Shown: positions 23,052-30,703 of the stretch, one piece after another
Layout: each line of letters opens with the position of its first letter
How positions within the stretch are numbered: position 1 is the first letter of the stretch
Origin: Enhygromyxa salina
GTDB taxonomy: Bacteria; Myxococcota_A; Polyangia; Nannocystales; Nannocystaceae
Length of the DNA stretch: 64,000 nucleotides
Reading direction: 5' to 3'
Assembly: GCF_002994635.1 (NCBI RefSeq)
Contig: NZ_PVNL01000110.1
Span: 39,556 to 103,555, forward strand
The notes under the pieces: generated by a model
Databases searched by the model: none
Told to the model about the DNA's origin: nothing
Seen by the model: only the letters and a program-made list of their open reading frames with translations
Position numbers and translations under genes: made by a program

Positions 23052-26051
23052 GTGATCGACTCATCGCCACCGCGCCGGAGCACGCGGGTGTTTGCATGGG
23101 TGGCGCGCCTTCTGGGCCGGGTCGAGAGCCGCCTGGTGCTGTCGGCGGCGATCATCGTGAGCTTGCTTCCCTTCGAGTGGGTGCCCCGGCTCGACGCGGT
23201 GTTCTTGCTGCTGTTCCTCGTCGAGTTCGTGCTGCGCTCGCTGCTGGTGTTCCGCGGCGAGGCCCGGCACTCGCACGGGAGCCGGCGCGGGGTGACCCCG
23301 ACGGAGGCCGAGCTACAGGAGGATCGGGGCTGGGAGTGGCCTTCGACGGGGGCCCTGGTCCTGACTTTCTTCGATCTGCTGGCGCTGCTGTCGTTCGTGC
23401 CCTCGCTGGTCGGGCTCGAGCCGGACGCGGGCACCCGGTGGCTGCGCCTGTTTCGGCTGTCGCGGATGCTGCTGTTGCTGAGCTACTGGGCGCCGCTGGT
23501 CCGCGACGTGTGGTCGGTGTTGCTGCGCCACGAGCGGGCCAAGCAGGTCACGCTGATGGGCATCATCGTGCTCGCGCTGTCGTTCGCGGGCGCCGTGGTC
23601 ATGGACCAGATGAGCGTGGGCCACGAGGAGCTGATCGACTTCGACGGCGACGAAGTGTTCGGCCGCGACGCCGACGGTGAGGCCCTGGATCCCGACGATG
23701 AGCGGTTCTTCGTCCACCTGTGGTGGGCGTTTCGGCAGATCCAAGACCCCGGCAACTTGTTGTCCTCGCCCGACCAGACCGCGGCCGTGATCGTGAGCGT
23801 GGCGCTGACGATCGTCGGACTGTTCATGGTGTCGTTCTTGATCGGTCTTGGCACCGACGTCGTGCGCGAGATGATGGAGCTGTCGCGACTCAGACCGCCA
23901 GGCCTGCATGGCCACACGATCGTCGTCAACATCGATCCCTCGACCCAGCAGCTGCTGCACGAGCTGCTCAGGTACTCGCGCAAGCTGCTGCCGGTCGGCG
24001 CCCTCTCGCTCGGCTGGGTCCAGCAGCTGGTCCGCAACAGTCGGCGTGGACTGCATGGTGGTCGCTACCTGGTCGTCGGTCGCAGCCCGGATCCGCCTGA
24101 CTTCATGCGCCAGCCCGAGCTCGCGCACGTGGGCTATCGCCAGGTCAATGTCGAGGACGAGACCTTCTTGTACCGCACGGACGTGGCCGAGTCGCAGCGC
24201 GTGGTCATGCTCGCGGATCTCGACGCGAAGGACCCCGACGCCGAGACCATCCAGGCCCTGCTCACCATCACGGAGAGCCTGCGCGAAGCCGACGAGGACG
24301 CGCGTCGACGGGCGTCCCGCTCATGGTTGCCGGTCGGTCGCGTGCGCGCGCGCTTGCTGATCGCCGAGGTCCTCGACGAGAGCAACATCCCCGCCGCCCG
24401 GGCGGCGATCGCCGGCGACGGCAGCGGCCGGGACAGCGTGCGCACCCGGGCGTTCGTGGTCCCGAGCGAGCGACTGATCGCGCTGTTCATCGCCTGTATC
24501 GCCCAGCGCGAGGGGGTCGGCCGGCTGCTCGAGGAGCTGCTGACCAGCCACGGGCACGAACTCTACACGCTGTTCTTCGATCTTCCCGGGCTCGGCTACC
24601 AGCGTGGGCACCGACCTGACCTGTCCGACGATCCCAGCACGATCATGGGCGAGCTGATCCGGCGGGCGCGCTCGCTGCCCTCACACCACCGCCTGGTGCC
24701 GGTCGGGGTGTTGATGGCGGGCGATGGCGAGGACGACATCATCGTCCACATCAACCCCGAGCCGGACTTCTCGAACCTCGGTGATCAGCGGCTCGACGAC
24801 GCGCCCGAGATCGAGCGAGAGCTCGACCTCGACAGCCCCGACACGCTCGGCGTGCCCGGCATGGACCTCACGACCCTCGCCGAGGCGCAGCTCGGGCAGC
24901 CCCAGACGCCCAGCGGGCCGAACATGTCGGGGATGAGCGGCACCTTCGAGCAGGTCTCGGTCGCGCAGCCGCTGGTGAGCTCGGACAGCCGCACGCCTCG
25001 GACCCTGGGCGCGACGGAGAGCCGCTGCATCGGGTTCGTGGCGATCAGCAACAACTTTGGGCGTGTGCGCGAGCTCGCCGATGACCTGTACGAGCGACCG
25101 CGCCAGCGCGTGCCCGCGGATCTCACGAAGACGCGCGAGCTCGGGCCGTTCGTGTGTGCACCCGTGACGCCGCTGCTGCGCGTGCTGGTCAGCGGGTTTC
25201 GCAGCGGCACCGTGAGCATGATCGAGTCGCTGATCCAGACCGAGCCAAGCACGCAGATCCTGCTGGTGCTCCGCGATGAGGTCGCGCTCGAGGCCGCCTG
25301 GGACGACTTCGACGCCCACACCAAGCTGTTCGAGCGCGGGCTGCTGCGCGGCCACCACGGCAGCTTTGGCTCCGACGAGACCCAGCGAACTCTGACGTGG
25401 ATCAACCCGCGGCATCCAGACCGATCCGGCGACGGCCCGCACGTGCTTCTGGCAGTCGGCGACTGCAGCTCGTCGCGCCAGCTCACCGCCCTGCCGCGCG
25501 GGTTTGGCCACGTCGACAGCATGGACGCCGTGCTGTTGATCTCGAGCGAGCACCACGGCTCCGACGCGCGCACCGCCAAGACCCTGATGAAGCTCGAGAC
25601 CTTGACTCAGTCGCCGCGGGTCGTCGCCGAGGTGCTCGACGTCGAGCTCGCGCGACGCCTGCGACGCCGGGGGACCGGGCACGAAGCCGAGCGCGTGCGG
25701 GTCTACTCGATCCAAGAATTGCGCGCGTTCTTCATGTTCCAGGCCGTGGTCGTGCCCGCCTTCGACATGGTCTACACCGAGCTCATGGGGCCCTGGGGCC
25801 AGAGCTTCGTGCGCATGACGATCGAGCCTGCTGCGCGCCCCCTGTCTGGGACCTGCAGCTTCGAGGAGCTCGCCAACCATCTGTCACTCGAAGGCCGCGT
25901 CCTCGTCGGCGTGGTGCTGTGTGACCACAGCACCAGCGATGGGCGGCACGAGCACGGACCAGATTGTCGCACCGTGCTCCATGTCGGGGAGTCGGGCGGC
26001 GCGCGAGGCGTCGATCTGAGCCGCCTCGTCGACTTGTGGGTGATTGCCTGA
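23052..26051 (+). CDS. CASTOR/POLLUX-type ion channel with two RCK-like domains
   Basis: About 1000 residues. Hydrophobic spans lie near 24-65, 95-130 and 170-190; a pore region WWAFRQIQDPGN is followed by a last span (IVSVALTIVGLFMVSFLIGLG). The DPGN at 232-235 sits where plant CASTOR/POLLUX channels carry their filter (ADSGN-like), and the spans plus long cytosolic tail match that family. The tail shows Rossmann-type RCK segments (HTIVVNIDPSTQQLLHELL near 300 and ALEAAWDDFDAHTK near 760) with an acidic, Pro-rich insert around 560-650. It probably conducts cations and binds ions through the RCK region; bacterial members are little studied. The start is uncertain: GTG 23052 follows the promoter palindrome, ATG 23022 overlaps fumC. 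Confidence 0.8.
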   Translation: MIDSSPPRRSTRVFAWVARLLGRVESRLVLSAAIIVSLLPFEWVPRLDAVFLLLFLVEFVLRSLLVFRGEARHSHGSRRGVTPTEAELQEDRGWEWPSTGALVLTFFDLLALLSFVPSLVGLEPDAGTRWLRLFRLSRMLLLLSYWAPLVRDVWSVLLRHERAKQVTLMGIIVLALSFAGAVVMDQMSVGHEELIDFDGDEVFGRDADGEALDPDDERFFVHLWWAFRQIQDPGNLLSSPDQTAAVIVSVALTIVGLFMVSFLIGLGTDVVREMMELSRLRPPGLHGHTIVVNIDPSTQQLLHELLRYSRKLLPVGALSLGWVQQLVRNSRRGLHGGRYLVVGRSPDPPDFMRQPELAHVGYRQVNVEDETFLYRTDVAESQRVVMLADLDAKDPDAETIQALLTITESLREADEDARRRASRSWLPVGRVRARLLIAEVLDESNIPAARAAIAGDGSGRDSVRTRAFVVPSERLIALFIACIAQREGVGRLLEELLTSHGHELYTLFFDLPGLGYQRGHRPDLSDDPSTIMGELIRRARSLPSHHRLVPVGVLMAGDGEDDIIVHINPEPDFSNLGDQRLDDAPEIERELDLDSPDTLGVPGMDLTTLAEAQLGQPQTPSGPNMSGMSGTFEQVSVAQPLVSSDSRTPRTLGATESRCIGFVAISNNFGRVRELADDLYERPRQRVPADLTKTRELGPFVCAPVTPLLRVLVSGFRSGTVSMIESLIQTEPSTQILLVLRDEVALEAAWDDFDAHTKLFERGLLRGHHGSFGSDETQRTLTWINPRHPDRSGDGPHVLLAVGDCSSSRQLTALPRGFGHVDSMDAVLLISSEHHGSDARTAKTLMKLETLTQSPRVVAEVLDVELARRLRRRGTGHEAERVRVYSIQELRAFFMFQAVVVPAFDMVYTELMGPWGQSFVRMTIEPAARPLSGTCSFEELANHLSLEGRVLVGVVLCDHSTSDGRHEHGPDCRTVLHVGESGGARGVDLSRLVDLWVIA

Positions 26052-26090
26052 TCATGGCCTGATCATGGCCTGATCATGGCCTGATCATGC
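26047..26090. repeat. Four tandem 11-bp units, each with TGATCA, over the channel stop codon
   Basis: CCTGATCATGG occurs four times in direct succession (26047, 26058, 26069, 26080), the last ending C instead of G. The first unit contains the TGA stop of the channel gene. Each unit holds the palindrome TGATCA, so identical sites recur every 11 bp, near one helical turn, presenting the same DNA face. Either a protein-binding array or replication slippage. Confidence 0.9.
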
Positions 26091-26235
26091 GCGAATCCAC
26101 GCTCAGAGTGTGGTGTTTGGCCCCACTCTAAATAGTGGCAGTGTCCTTTGGGGCAGCGCACTGCTCGGAAGGACATATACTAATTGATCGTTGGTACCGA
26201 GCTTGGTCTTTGGACCACGATCTGTTTGTCACAAG

Positions 26236-26258
26236 CTCTCTAGTAGTGCTCTAGAGAG
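26236..26258. promoter_or_regulatory. Hairpin in the leader of the gene at 26311
   Basis: CTCTCTAG (26236-26243) and CTAGAGAG (26251-26258) form a perfect 8-bp stem around a 7-base loop. It lies in a less GC-rich 220-base stretch before ATG 26311. As a palindrome it could be an operator; as RNA a leader hairpin. There is no run of T after it. Confidence 0.45.
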
Positions 26259-26310
26259 TCACACGGGTGTGCACAGAAAATCACAATGCAAAAAAGATGT
26301 AGGCTGGAAA

Positions 26311-26826
26311 ATGTCCGAACCGGGGGCTAAAGTCACGGCGATGGCGGTTGCTGCCACCAGTCCAATGATCACCCAGCCCGAGTCACCTCAATGCGAGGTG
26401 GCGCTCGAGTTGATCGATGATCATTTTCCGCTGCTCCTGGTCCGCTGGGCCGGGCGGCTGCAGGCGCAGCACGTGCTCGAGCTGATCCGGTTCTTCGACA
26501 TCCACGGCGCGGTCGCGGCCCGAGAGGAGCAGCGCCTGGTCCACATCCTCGACGCGCGCGAGGCCGCGCTGCCCAACTCGCTCGTGCGCGACATGCTGGT
26601 CGACTGGCTCAGCGATCGACCGCGCTCGAATGTGCGCGGCAAGCCGCGGAGCTACGTGATCGCCACAGACCCGCTGATCCGCGGGGTGGTCGCGTCGCTC
26701 AAGTGGGCGACCGGCCGGGGCGAGGGGATCTGTGTGGTGAAGACGCTCGACCAGGCGATCGCGGGCGCGCGCGAGACCTTCGAGGCGTCCGGCATGGAGG
26801 TGCCCGAGATCCTGCGGGCTGGGTAG
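26311..26826 (+). CDS. STAS/SpoIIAA-like hypothetical protein
   Basis: A 171-residue soluble protein from ATG 26311 (preceded by an A-rich stretch; earlier in-frame starts lie in the AT-richer leader). The layout of alternating strands and helices, with FPLLLVRWAGRLQAQHVLELIRFFD, EEQRLVHILDAREAALP, then YVIATDPLIRGVVASLKWATG and CVVKTLDQAIAGARETFE, resembles the STAS/SpoIIAA-like fold often seen in myxobacterial regulators (a beta strand ending in D, then a helix). The assignment is by pattern only. It would be a cytosolic signalling or scaffold protein. No partner kinase or phosphatase adjoins it. Confidence 0.6.
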   Translation: MSEPGAKVTAMAVAATSPMITQPESPQCEVALELIDDHFPLLLVRWAGRLQAQHVLELIRFFDIHGAVAAREEQRLVHILDAREAALPNSLVRDMLVDWLSDRPRSNVRGKPRSYVIATDPLIRGVVASLKWATGRGEGICVVKTLDQAIAGARETFEASGMEVPEILRAG

Positions 26827-26846
26827 ACTCGCTGTGCACGGCCAGT

Positions 26847-27887
26847 CTATGGCTTGGTAGGCACGCCAATCTCGACTTCGATCACGTTGTATTCGTTATA
26901 AGGCTGGGGAAGAAACAGCGAGGTCGCGCTCCACTCCCCGAGACCCGAGCCCCACTGCAGACCGTGGCCGTACTCGATCTCGGTCCACCCCACGAACAGC
27001 TCGCCGTCCCCACCACCCGCTGGAATTTTGTAGAGCCCGCGCGAGTGGAACTCGGCGGCGTAGACGTTGCCGCACGCGTCGACGCCGAGACCATCGACGA
27101 GGGCGAGGACGCCGGGATCACCGCTGGGCTCCCGATCTCCGGTCTCGGACCCAGTCTCGGCTCCGGTGTCGCCTCCGGTCTCATCGGGCTCGAGCGGCGG
27201 GTTGTCGTCGAGCGGCAGCGTGCCCCACTCGATGGGGGTGCCGGCCTGGCCCGACGCGCTGATCGGCACGCGGTAGATGATCGGGCTCCGGCCGCCGATG
27301 AACAGGCCGTCGTAGTCGCGATCGAAGCTGATCCAGCGCGACGAGAACGACGGGGTCTCGAGCCAGACGTGGGTCTCGCCCGAGGCTGCGTCGACCCGCA
27401 TGATGCGGCGCTCGTCGCCAATGAAGATGTTGCCCTCGCGGTCTTCGACCAGCCCGAACGGGTACTCCAGGTTGCTCGCCAGCAGCTCCGAGCTGCCGTC
27501 TGGCGTCAACACCAACACCCGAAAGAACATCTCTTGGACCACGGCGACGCGCCCGTCCGACAGCTGACGCACGGCCGCGCGACTGGGGATTCCGGGCACC
27601 CACAGAGATGGTTGGCCCGTGACGCTGGAGGCCCGGAACAGGTCTTGGGTGTTGCTGCCGATCAGGTTGCCGGACTCGTCAAAGGCCACGTCGGCGGCGC
27701 CGATCGGGCCGTCGAGCTGGCGGATCCGAGGGGCGGGGAGATCGGCGCAGTCGTAGGGTTCACCGGTGGTCGCGGTGGTCTCCTCGGTCTCGCTGGCCTC
27801 CGCGCTGGGGGGGCCGCCGCACGCCCAGCACAGGGCCAAGCCGGCCAGGGCGAAGCCGTTCGCTGCCGATGCACAGCGCGTGCTCAT
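26847..27887 (-). CDS. NHL/SMP-30-like beta-propeller lipoprotein
   Basis: A 346-residue lipoprotein. ATG 27887 overlaps the stop of the upstream gene (ATGA), fixing the start. Signal FALAGLALCWAC gives the lipobox. After a Thr/Glu-rich linker the rest is a beta-propeller with repeats like IGAADVAFDESGNLIGSNTQDLF, YPFGLVEDREGNIFIGDE, and GLGVDACGNVYAAEFHSRGLYKI, the NHL/SMP-30 pattern. It may bind or hydrolyse a lactone-like ligand, but catalytic residues are not evident; recognition or scaffold is as likely. A Thr/Gly/Glu/Asp-rich insert (DETGGDTGAETGSETGD) interrupts the propeller near residue 240. It is translationally coupled to the MYXO-CTERM protein gene upstream. Confidence 0.78.
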   Translation of the reverse strand: MSTRCASAANGFALAGLALCWACGGPPSAEASETEETTATTGEPYDCADLPAPRIRQLDGPIGAADVAFDESGNLIGSNTQDLFRASSVTGQPSLWVPGIPSRAAVRQLSDGRVAVVQEMFFRVLVLTPDGSSELLASNLEYPFGLVEDREGNIFIGDERRIMRVDAASGETHVWLETPSFSSRWISFDRDYDGLFIGGRSPIIYRVPISASGQAGTPIEWGTLPLDDNPPLEPDETGGDTGAETGSETGDREPSGDPGVLALVDGLGVDACGNVYAAEFHSRGLYKIPAGGGDGELFVGWTEIEYGHGLQWGSGLGEWSATSLFLPQPYNEYNVIEVEIGVPTKP

Positions 27888-28420
27888 TGCCGAGACTGCC
27901 GACGGCGGGAGCCGGCCACGAGCATGAGGAGCGGGAGGGCCGACAGCGCCCACGGCCACGGCGTCGCAGCGTGGACACTGCAGCCGCCTCCGCCATTGCC
28001 ACCGCCGCCGCCGTCCGTGCCGGTGTCGGTCATGTCGACGGGGACCTCCTCGTCGACGTACACCAAGATGGCGGTGCTGTACCCCGTGTCGGCAATGACG
28101 CTGAGCTCGTGGACGCCCTTGTCGAGCGTGATGTCGGCGAAGGTGCAGCCGTCGGGACAGTCTTGGGCGCCCAGCGTCTCGCCGTTGACGAAGACCTCGA
28201 CGCTGGTCAGCGGGCCATCGTCCGCGCCCTGGTAGACGCCGATCTCGGCGTCGAAGGTCACGGGCGCGCCCTCGAACAGCGCGTTCGGCAGCGGCGAGAC
28301 GAACCACGCGGTCGAGAAGTCGCCGGCCAGCCCCTCGTCCTCGGACGCCGCGAGGGCCTCGCCAGAGGCGAGCGTGAAGGTAGCGGCTACAGCGAGGAGC
28401 AGTCCCTTGGGTACGCGCAC
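27884..28420 (-). CDS. Exported Ig-like protein with MYXO-CTERM-like tail
   Basis: A 178-residue protein. Signal peptide GLLLAVAATFTLASGEALA. The middle (30-130) reads as a single beta-sandwich (FVSPLPNALFEGAPVTFDAEIG, PLTSVEVFVNGETLG, GVHELSVIADTGYSTAILVYVDEE), like bacterial Ig or cadherin-like domains. After a Gly-rich linker comes a sorting tail: Cys within GGGGCSV, hydrophobic WALSALPLLMLVAG and SRRRQSRQ, the MYXO-CTERM layout for surface anchoring. It heads a unit with the propeller lipoprotein, overlapping it by four bases. The two may be displayed together on the surface. The exact function is unknown. Confidence 0.8.
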   Translation of the reverse strand: MRVPKGLLLAVAATFTLASGEALAASEDEGLAGDFSTAWFVSPLPNALFEGAPVTFDAEIGVYQGADDGPLTSVEVFVNGETLGAQDCPDGCTFADITLDKGVHELSVIADTGYSTAILVYVDEEVPVDMTDTGTDGGGGGNGGGGCSVHAATPWPWALSALPLLMLVAGSRRRQSRQ

Positions 28421-28495
28421 ACCTGTATTGTGCCGCGAACGCCACGGTCGATCACGTCCGGGCGCCGATCTGCCAAAAGCCGCCGCAACAGCGCC

Positions 28496-29392
28496 TCAGT
28501 GCGCAGACGGAGTCCTCGCGCCGGCCCGGATCGCGACGGCGAGCGAGTTCACCCGCGGCGGCACCGGGCAATTGAAGTGCTCGCTGTACGCACACAAGGG
28601 GTTGGTCGCCCGATTGAAGTCGAGCTCGAGCGTCGCGCCGTTCGGGGCGTGGAGCTCGAGGTAGCGCCCGGCGGCGTAGCTCTCGTGTCCGGTGGTCTCG
28701 TCGCGAAACGGGATCAGCAGCGGCTCGTCCGGCGTGGGCGTGGGCGCGTAGCCCAGCGCCTGCAAGCTCAGCGCGTGGCCGTCGAGCTCGAAGTGTGCCA
28801 CGCCGACGACGTACAGGGTCTTGGTCAGGCCGCGGCTGGTCTGCAGCAGCGTGGGCTCGCGGGTCGGCGTGGGCTCGAAGCGGGCGGACACGATCACGGC
28901 GGGGTCGAGCGGGAACCAGTCGACGCCCGGGAAGCTGGCCCGCAGCTCGGCGTCGCGGTCGTGAACTTGGACCCGCCAGCTCTCGCTCTGGGGCGAGATC
29001 CCGACGGCAAAGCGGCCGTCGTCACCAACCGGGATCAGCGTGGTCTCGCTGATCGAAGCCAGCTCGGTGGCGTTGGTGGTCATGAGCAGCTGCGCTGGCG
29101 TGGCGTCGAAGCGCAGCGCAGCAGCCCCGACCTCGAGCTCGAGCGCTTCACCGTGCGCGAGGTAGTGCGCCGCGACCACGGTGAGGAACGAGCGATCGTC
29201 CTCACGCAGCTCGCGGTCGTAGGTTCGCTGGAACGCGCGCGCGGGATCGATCGCGGCAGTGTCAGCGGAGTCTGGCGAGCTCTCGGCGCCCTGCACCGCT
29301 CGTGCGGGCGCAGGCTCGGCGACGGCACAAGCAGCGCCGACCAGAGCCAGAGCCGCGAGCCAGAGCGATGGTCGGGTGAGGAGGGTCGTCAT
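28496..29392 (-). CDS. DUF1684 family lipoprotein
   Basis: A 298-residue lipoprotein. Signal SLWLAALALVGAAC. The C-terminal half has the DUF1684 signature: TTGHESYAAGRYLELHAPNGATLELDFNRATNP, then CAYSEHFNCPVPPRVN near 265-285 (in DUF1684 proteins YxxGRFL...LDFNRAYNPPCAY...CPLPPxEN). The N-terminal half carries YDRELREDDRSFLTVVA, also typical of the family's start. DUF1684 members are widespread secreted or cytosolic proteins with no proven activity. It stands 15 bp upstream of nothing on its strand except the TPR gene at 29408, so a two-gene unit (TPR gene first, this one second) is likely. Confidence 0.85.
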   Translation of the reverse strand: MTTLLTRPSLWLAALALVGAACAVAEPAPARAVQGAESSPDSADTAAIDPARAFQRTYDRELREDDRSFLTVVAAHYLAHGEALELEVGAAALRFDATPAQLLMTTNATELASISETTLIPVGDDGRFAVGISPQSESWRVQVHDRDAELRASFPGVDWFPLDPAVIVSARFEPTPTREPTLLQTSRGLTKTLYVVGVAHFELDGHALSLQALGYAPTPTPDEPLLIPFRDETTGHESYAAGRYLELHAPNGATLELDFNRATNPLCAYSEHFNCPVPPRVNSLAVAIRAGARTPSAH

Positions 29393-29407
29393 GGTCGTCG
29401 CGCGCTC

Positions 29408-30361
29408 CTAACCGGTCGCCAGCAATCGGTGGGCCTGCATGAACTCGCGCAGCTCGGGCCAGCGCAGCGCGAGATAGTCGAAGCGACCCGGCCGGATCCC
29501 GTGGATCAGCGCGCTGATCTCCTGGCCCGAGTGCAGCCCGCGGTAGTTGTCTTCGCGCTCGTTGAGCCGTGCCAGCGCGTAGGCCTCGAGCAGCTGCAGC
29601 TGGCGGATCCCAGCGCCTGAGACCGTGCCTTCGATCGCGTCCCAGTTGGCGTTCAGTCGGTGCAGCAGCTGCTCCCAGGCGTCACCGCGCGCGAGCATGA
29701 ACGCGTCGGCCACGAACCAGTGACGGTCGAGGTTTGCGGCGCAGCGGTGGCCCTCGGCTCGCCATCGGTCTGCGGCCTGAAGATCGCCGTCGAGCACCGA
29801 CGCCAGGGTCGCGGCGGCGTAGACCGCAGGCGCCAAGCTCTGCAGCGTCTTGCGGTTGCCGAGCCAGCCGGACTCGATGACCGCACGGATCCGCTCGCGG
29901 GCCTGGTTGAATTCCCCGTGGCGGATCGAGACCAGCGCCCGGTAGTAGGCGGCGAGCGGGCGAATATTGGGCGGGGTTCGGCGGCTGGCGAGCAGTTGAT
30001 CGAGCAGCTGCGCGGCCTCGTCGGCCTGGCCGAGATCGAGCAGCTCACGCGCGCGCTCGTTGGCCGCGATCGCCCGGTGGGCGTCGCCACGCCGCCGAAA
30101 GCTCCAGCCCAACAGGCCGCCGAACAGCAGGGCAAACGCCAGCCAGGTCCAGCTCGTCAGCGCCCAGCCCAACCCCGCGAGTAGCTCGATACCAAGGACC
30201 ACGCCGAACGCACGGAGCGACACCTGTCGAGGCTTGAGGAGCTTCGGCAACGCGCTGTTCGGCGGCGTCGCGAGCGACGTTTGCTCGGGCTCGGCCGCGG
30301 GGGTCAGCTCGACCGCGGGCTGGGCGTGGCGTGGCGTGCTGCGTTCTCGCACTGGCCGCAT
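29408..30361 (-). CDS. TPR-like protein with transmembrane pair
   Basis: A 317-residue protein from ATG 30361 (earlier frame sequence lacks protein character). Residues 1-60 are Pro/Ala-rich and cytosolic. Two adjacent hydrophobic spans lie at about 66-100 (AFGVVLGIELLAGLGWAL, WTWLAFALLFGGLLGWSF). From 105 onward helical repeats of TPR type follow (RAIAANERARELLDLGQADEAAQLLDQLL, AAYYRALVSIRHGEFNQARERI). The C-terminus may be a ligand- or partner-binding helical solenoid. It probably precedes the DUF1684 gene in one transcript (15 bp apart). Function unknown. Confidence 0.72.
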   Translation of the reverse strand: MRPVRERSTPRHAQPAVELTPAAEPEQTSLATPPNSALPKLLKPRQVSLRAFGVVLGIELLAGLGWALTSWTWLAFALLFGGLLGWSFRRRGDAHRAIAANERARELLDLGQADEAAQLLDQLLASRRTPPNIRPLAAYYRALVSIRHGEFNQARERIRAVIESGWLGNRKTLQSLAPAVYAAATLASVLDGDLQAADRWRAEGHRCAANLDRHWFVADAFMLARGDAWEQLLHRLNANWDAIEGTVSGAGIRQLQLLEAYALARLNEREDNYRGLHSGQEISALIHGIRPGRFDYLALRWPELREFMQAHRLLATG

Positions 30362-30391
30362 GATACTCGATAGCAACTGGCGCCTCGCACG

Positions 30392-30691
30392 GTGGGCGGT
30401 GAAGACGCTACACTGAGTCGCATCAACGCCTGCAATGTCGTCGTTTGCGTCGCGTTGGGTTCGCTCGTGCTCGGCTGCAGACCGACCGACGCAGATGACG
30501 CGGCGACGGGCACCGAGACCGGCTCGACCGAGAGCACCACGACGACTGGCGTGAACATTGGCGGGTGGGGCGAGGCCTACTCCCCGGATCTGTTGATCCA
30601 CGTCTACGGTCCGACCCCCGCCGCGACCTACAACTACGACTTGCACGTGCAGATCCGCGGGTACGACGTTGAAGACGAGTGCGAGTGCTGA
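30392..30691 (+). CDS. Short lipoprotein
   Basis: A 99-residue predicted lipoprotein from GTG 30392. The hydrophobic segment VVVCVALGSLVLGC gives the lipobox SLVLGC. A Thr/Ser/Glu-rich linker follows (GTETGSTESTTTTG), then a beta-like tail (GEAYSPDLLIHVYG, YNYDLHVQIRGYDVEDECEC). No family recognised; similar tiny Ser/Thr-rich lipoproteins are common in this genome type. Start codon weakly supported. The region is divergent from the TPR gene at 30361 with a 30-bp gap. Confidence 0.55.
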   Translation: MGGEDATLSRINACNVVVCVALGSLVLGCRPTDADDAATGTETGSTESTTTTGVNIGGWGEAYSPDLLIHVYGPTPAATYNYDLHVQIRGYDVEDECEC

Positions 30692-30703
30692 CCCCGAGCG
30701 CAA

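Noticed and set aside
27869..29620. 583-codon plus-strand frame opposite the MYXO-CTERM and DUF1684 genes
   Set aside because: The DUF1684 signature and the ATGA-coupled start on the minus strand are strong; the plus frame has none.
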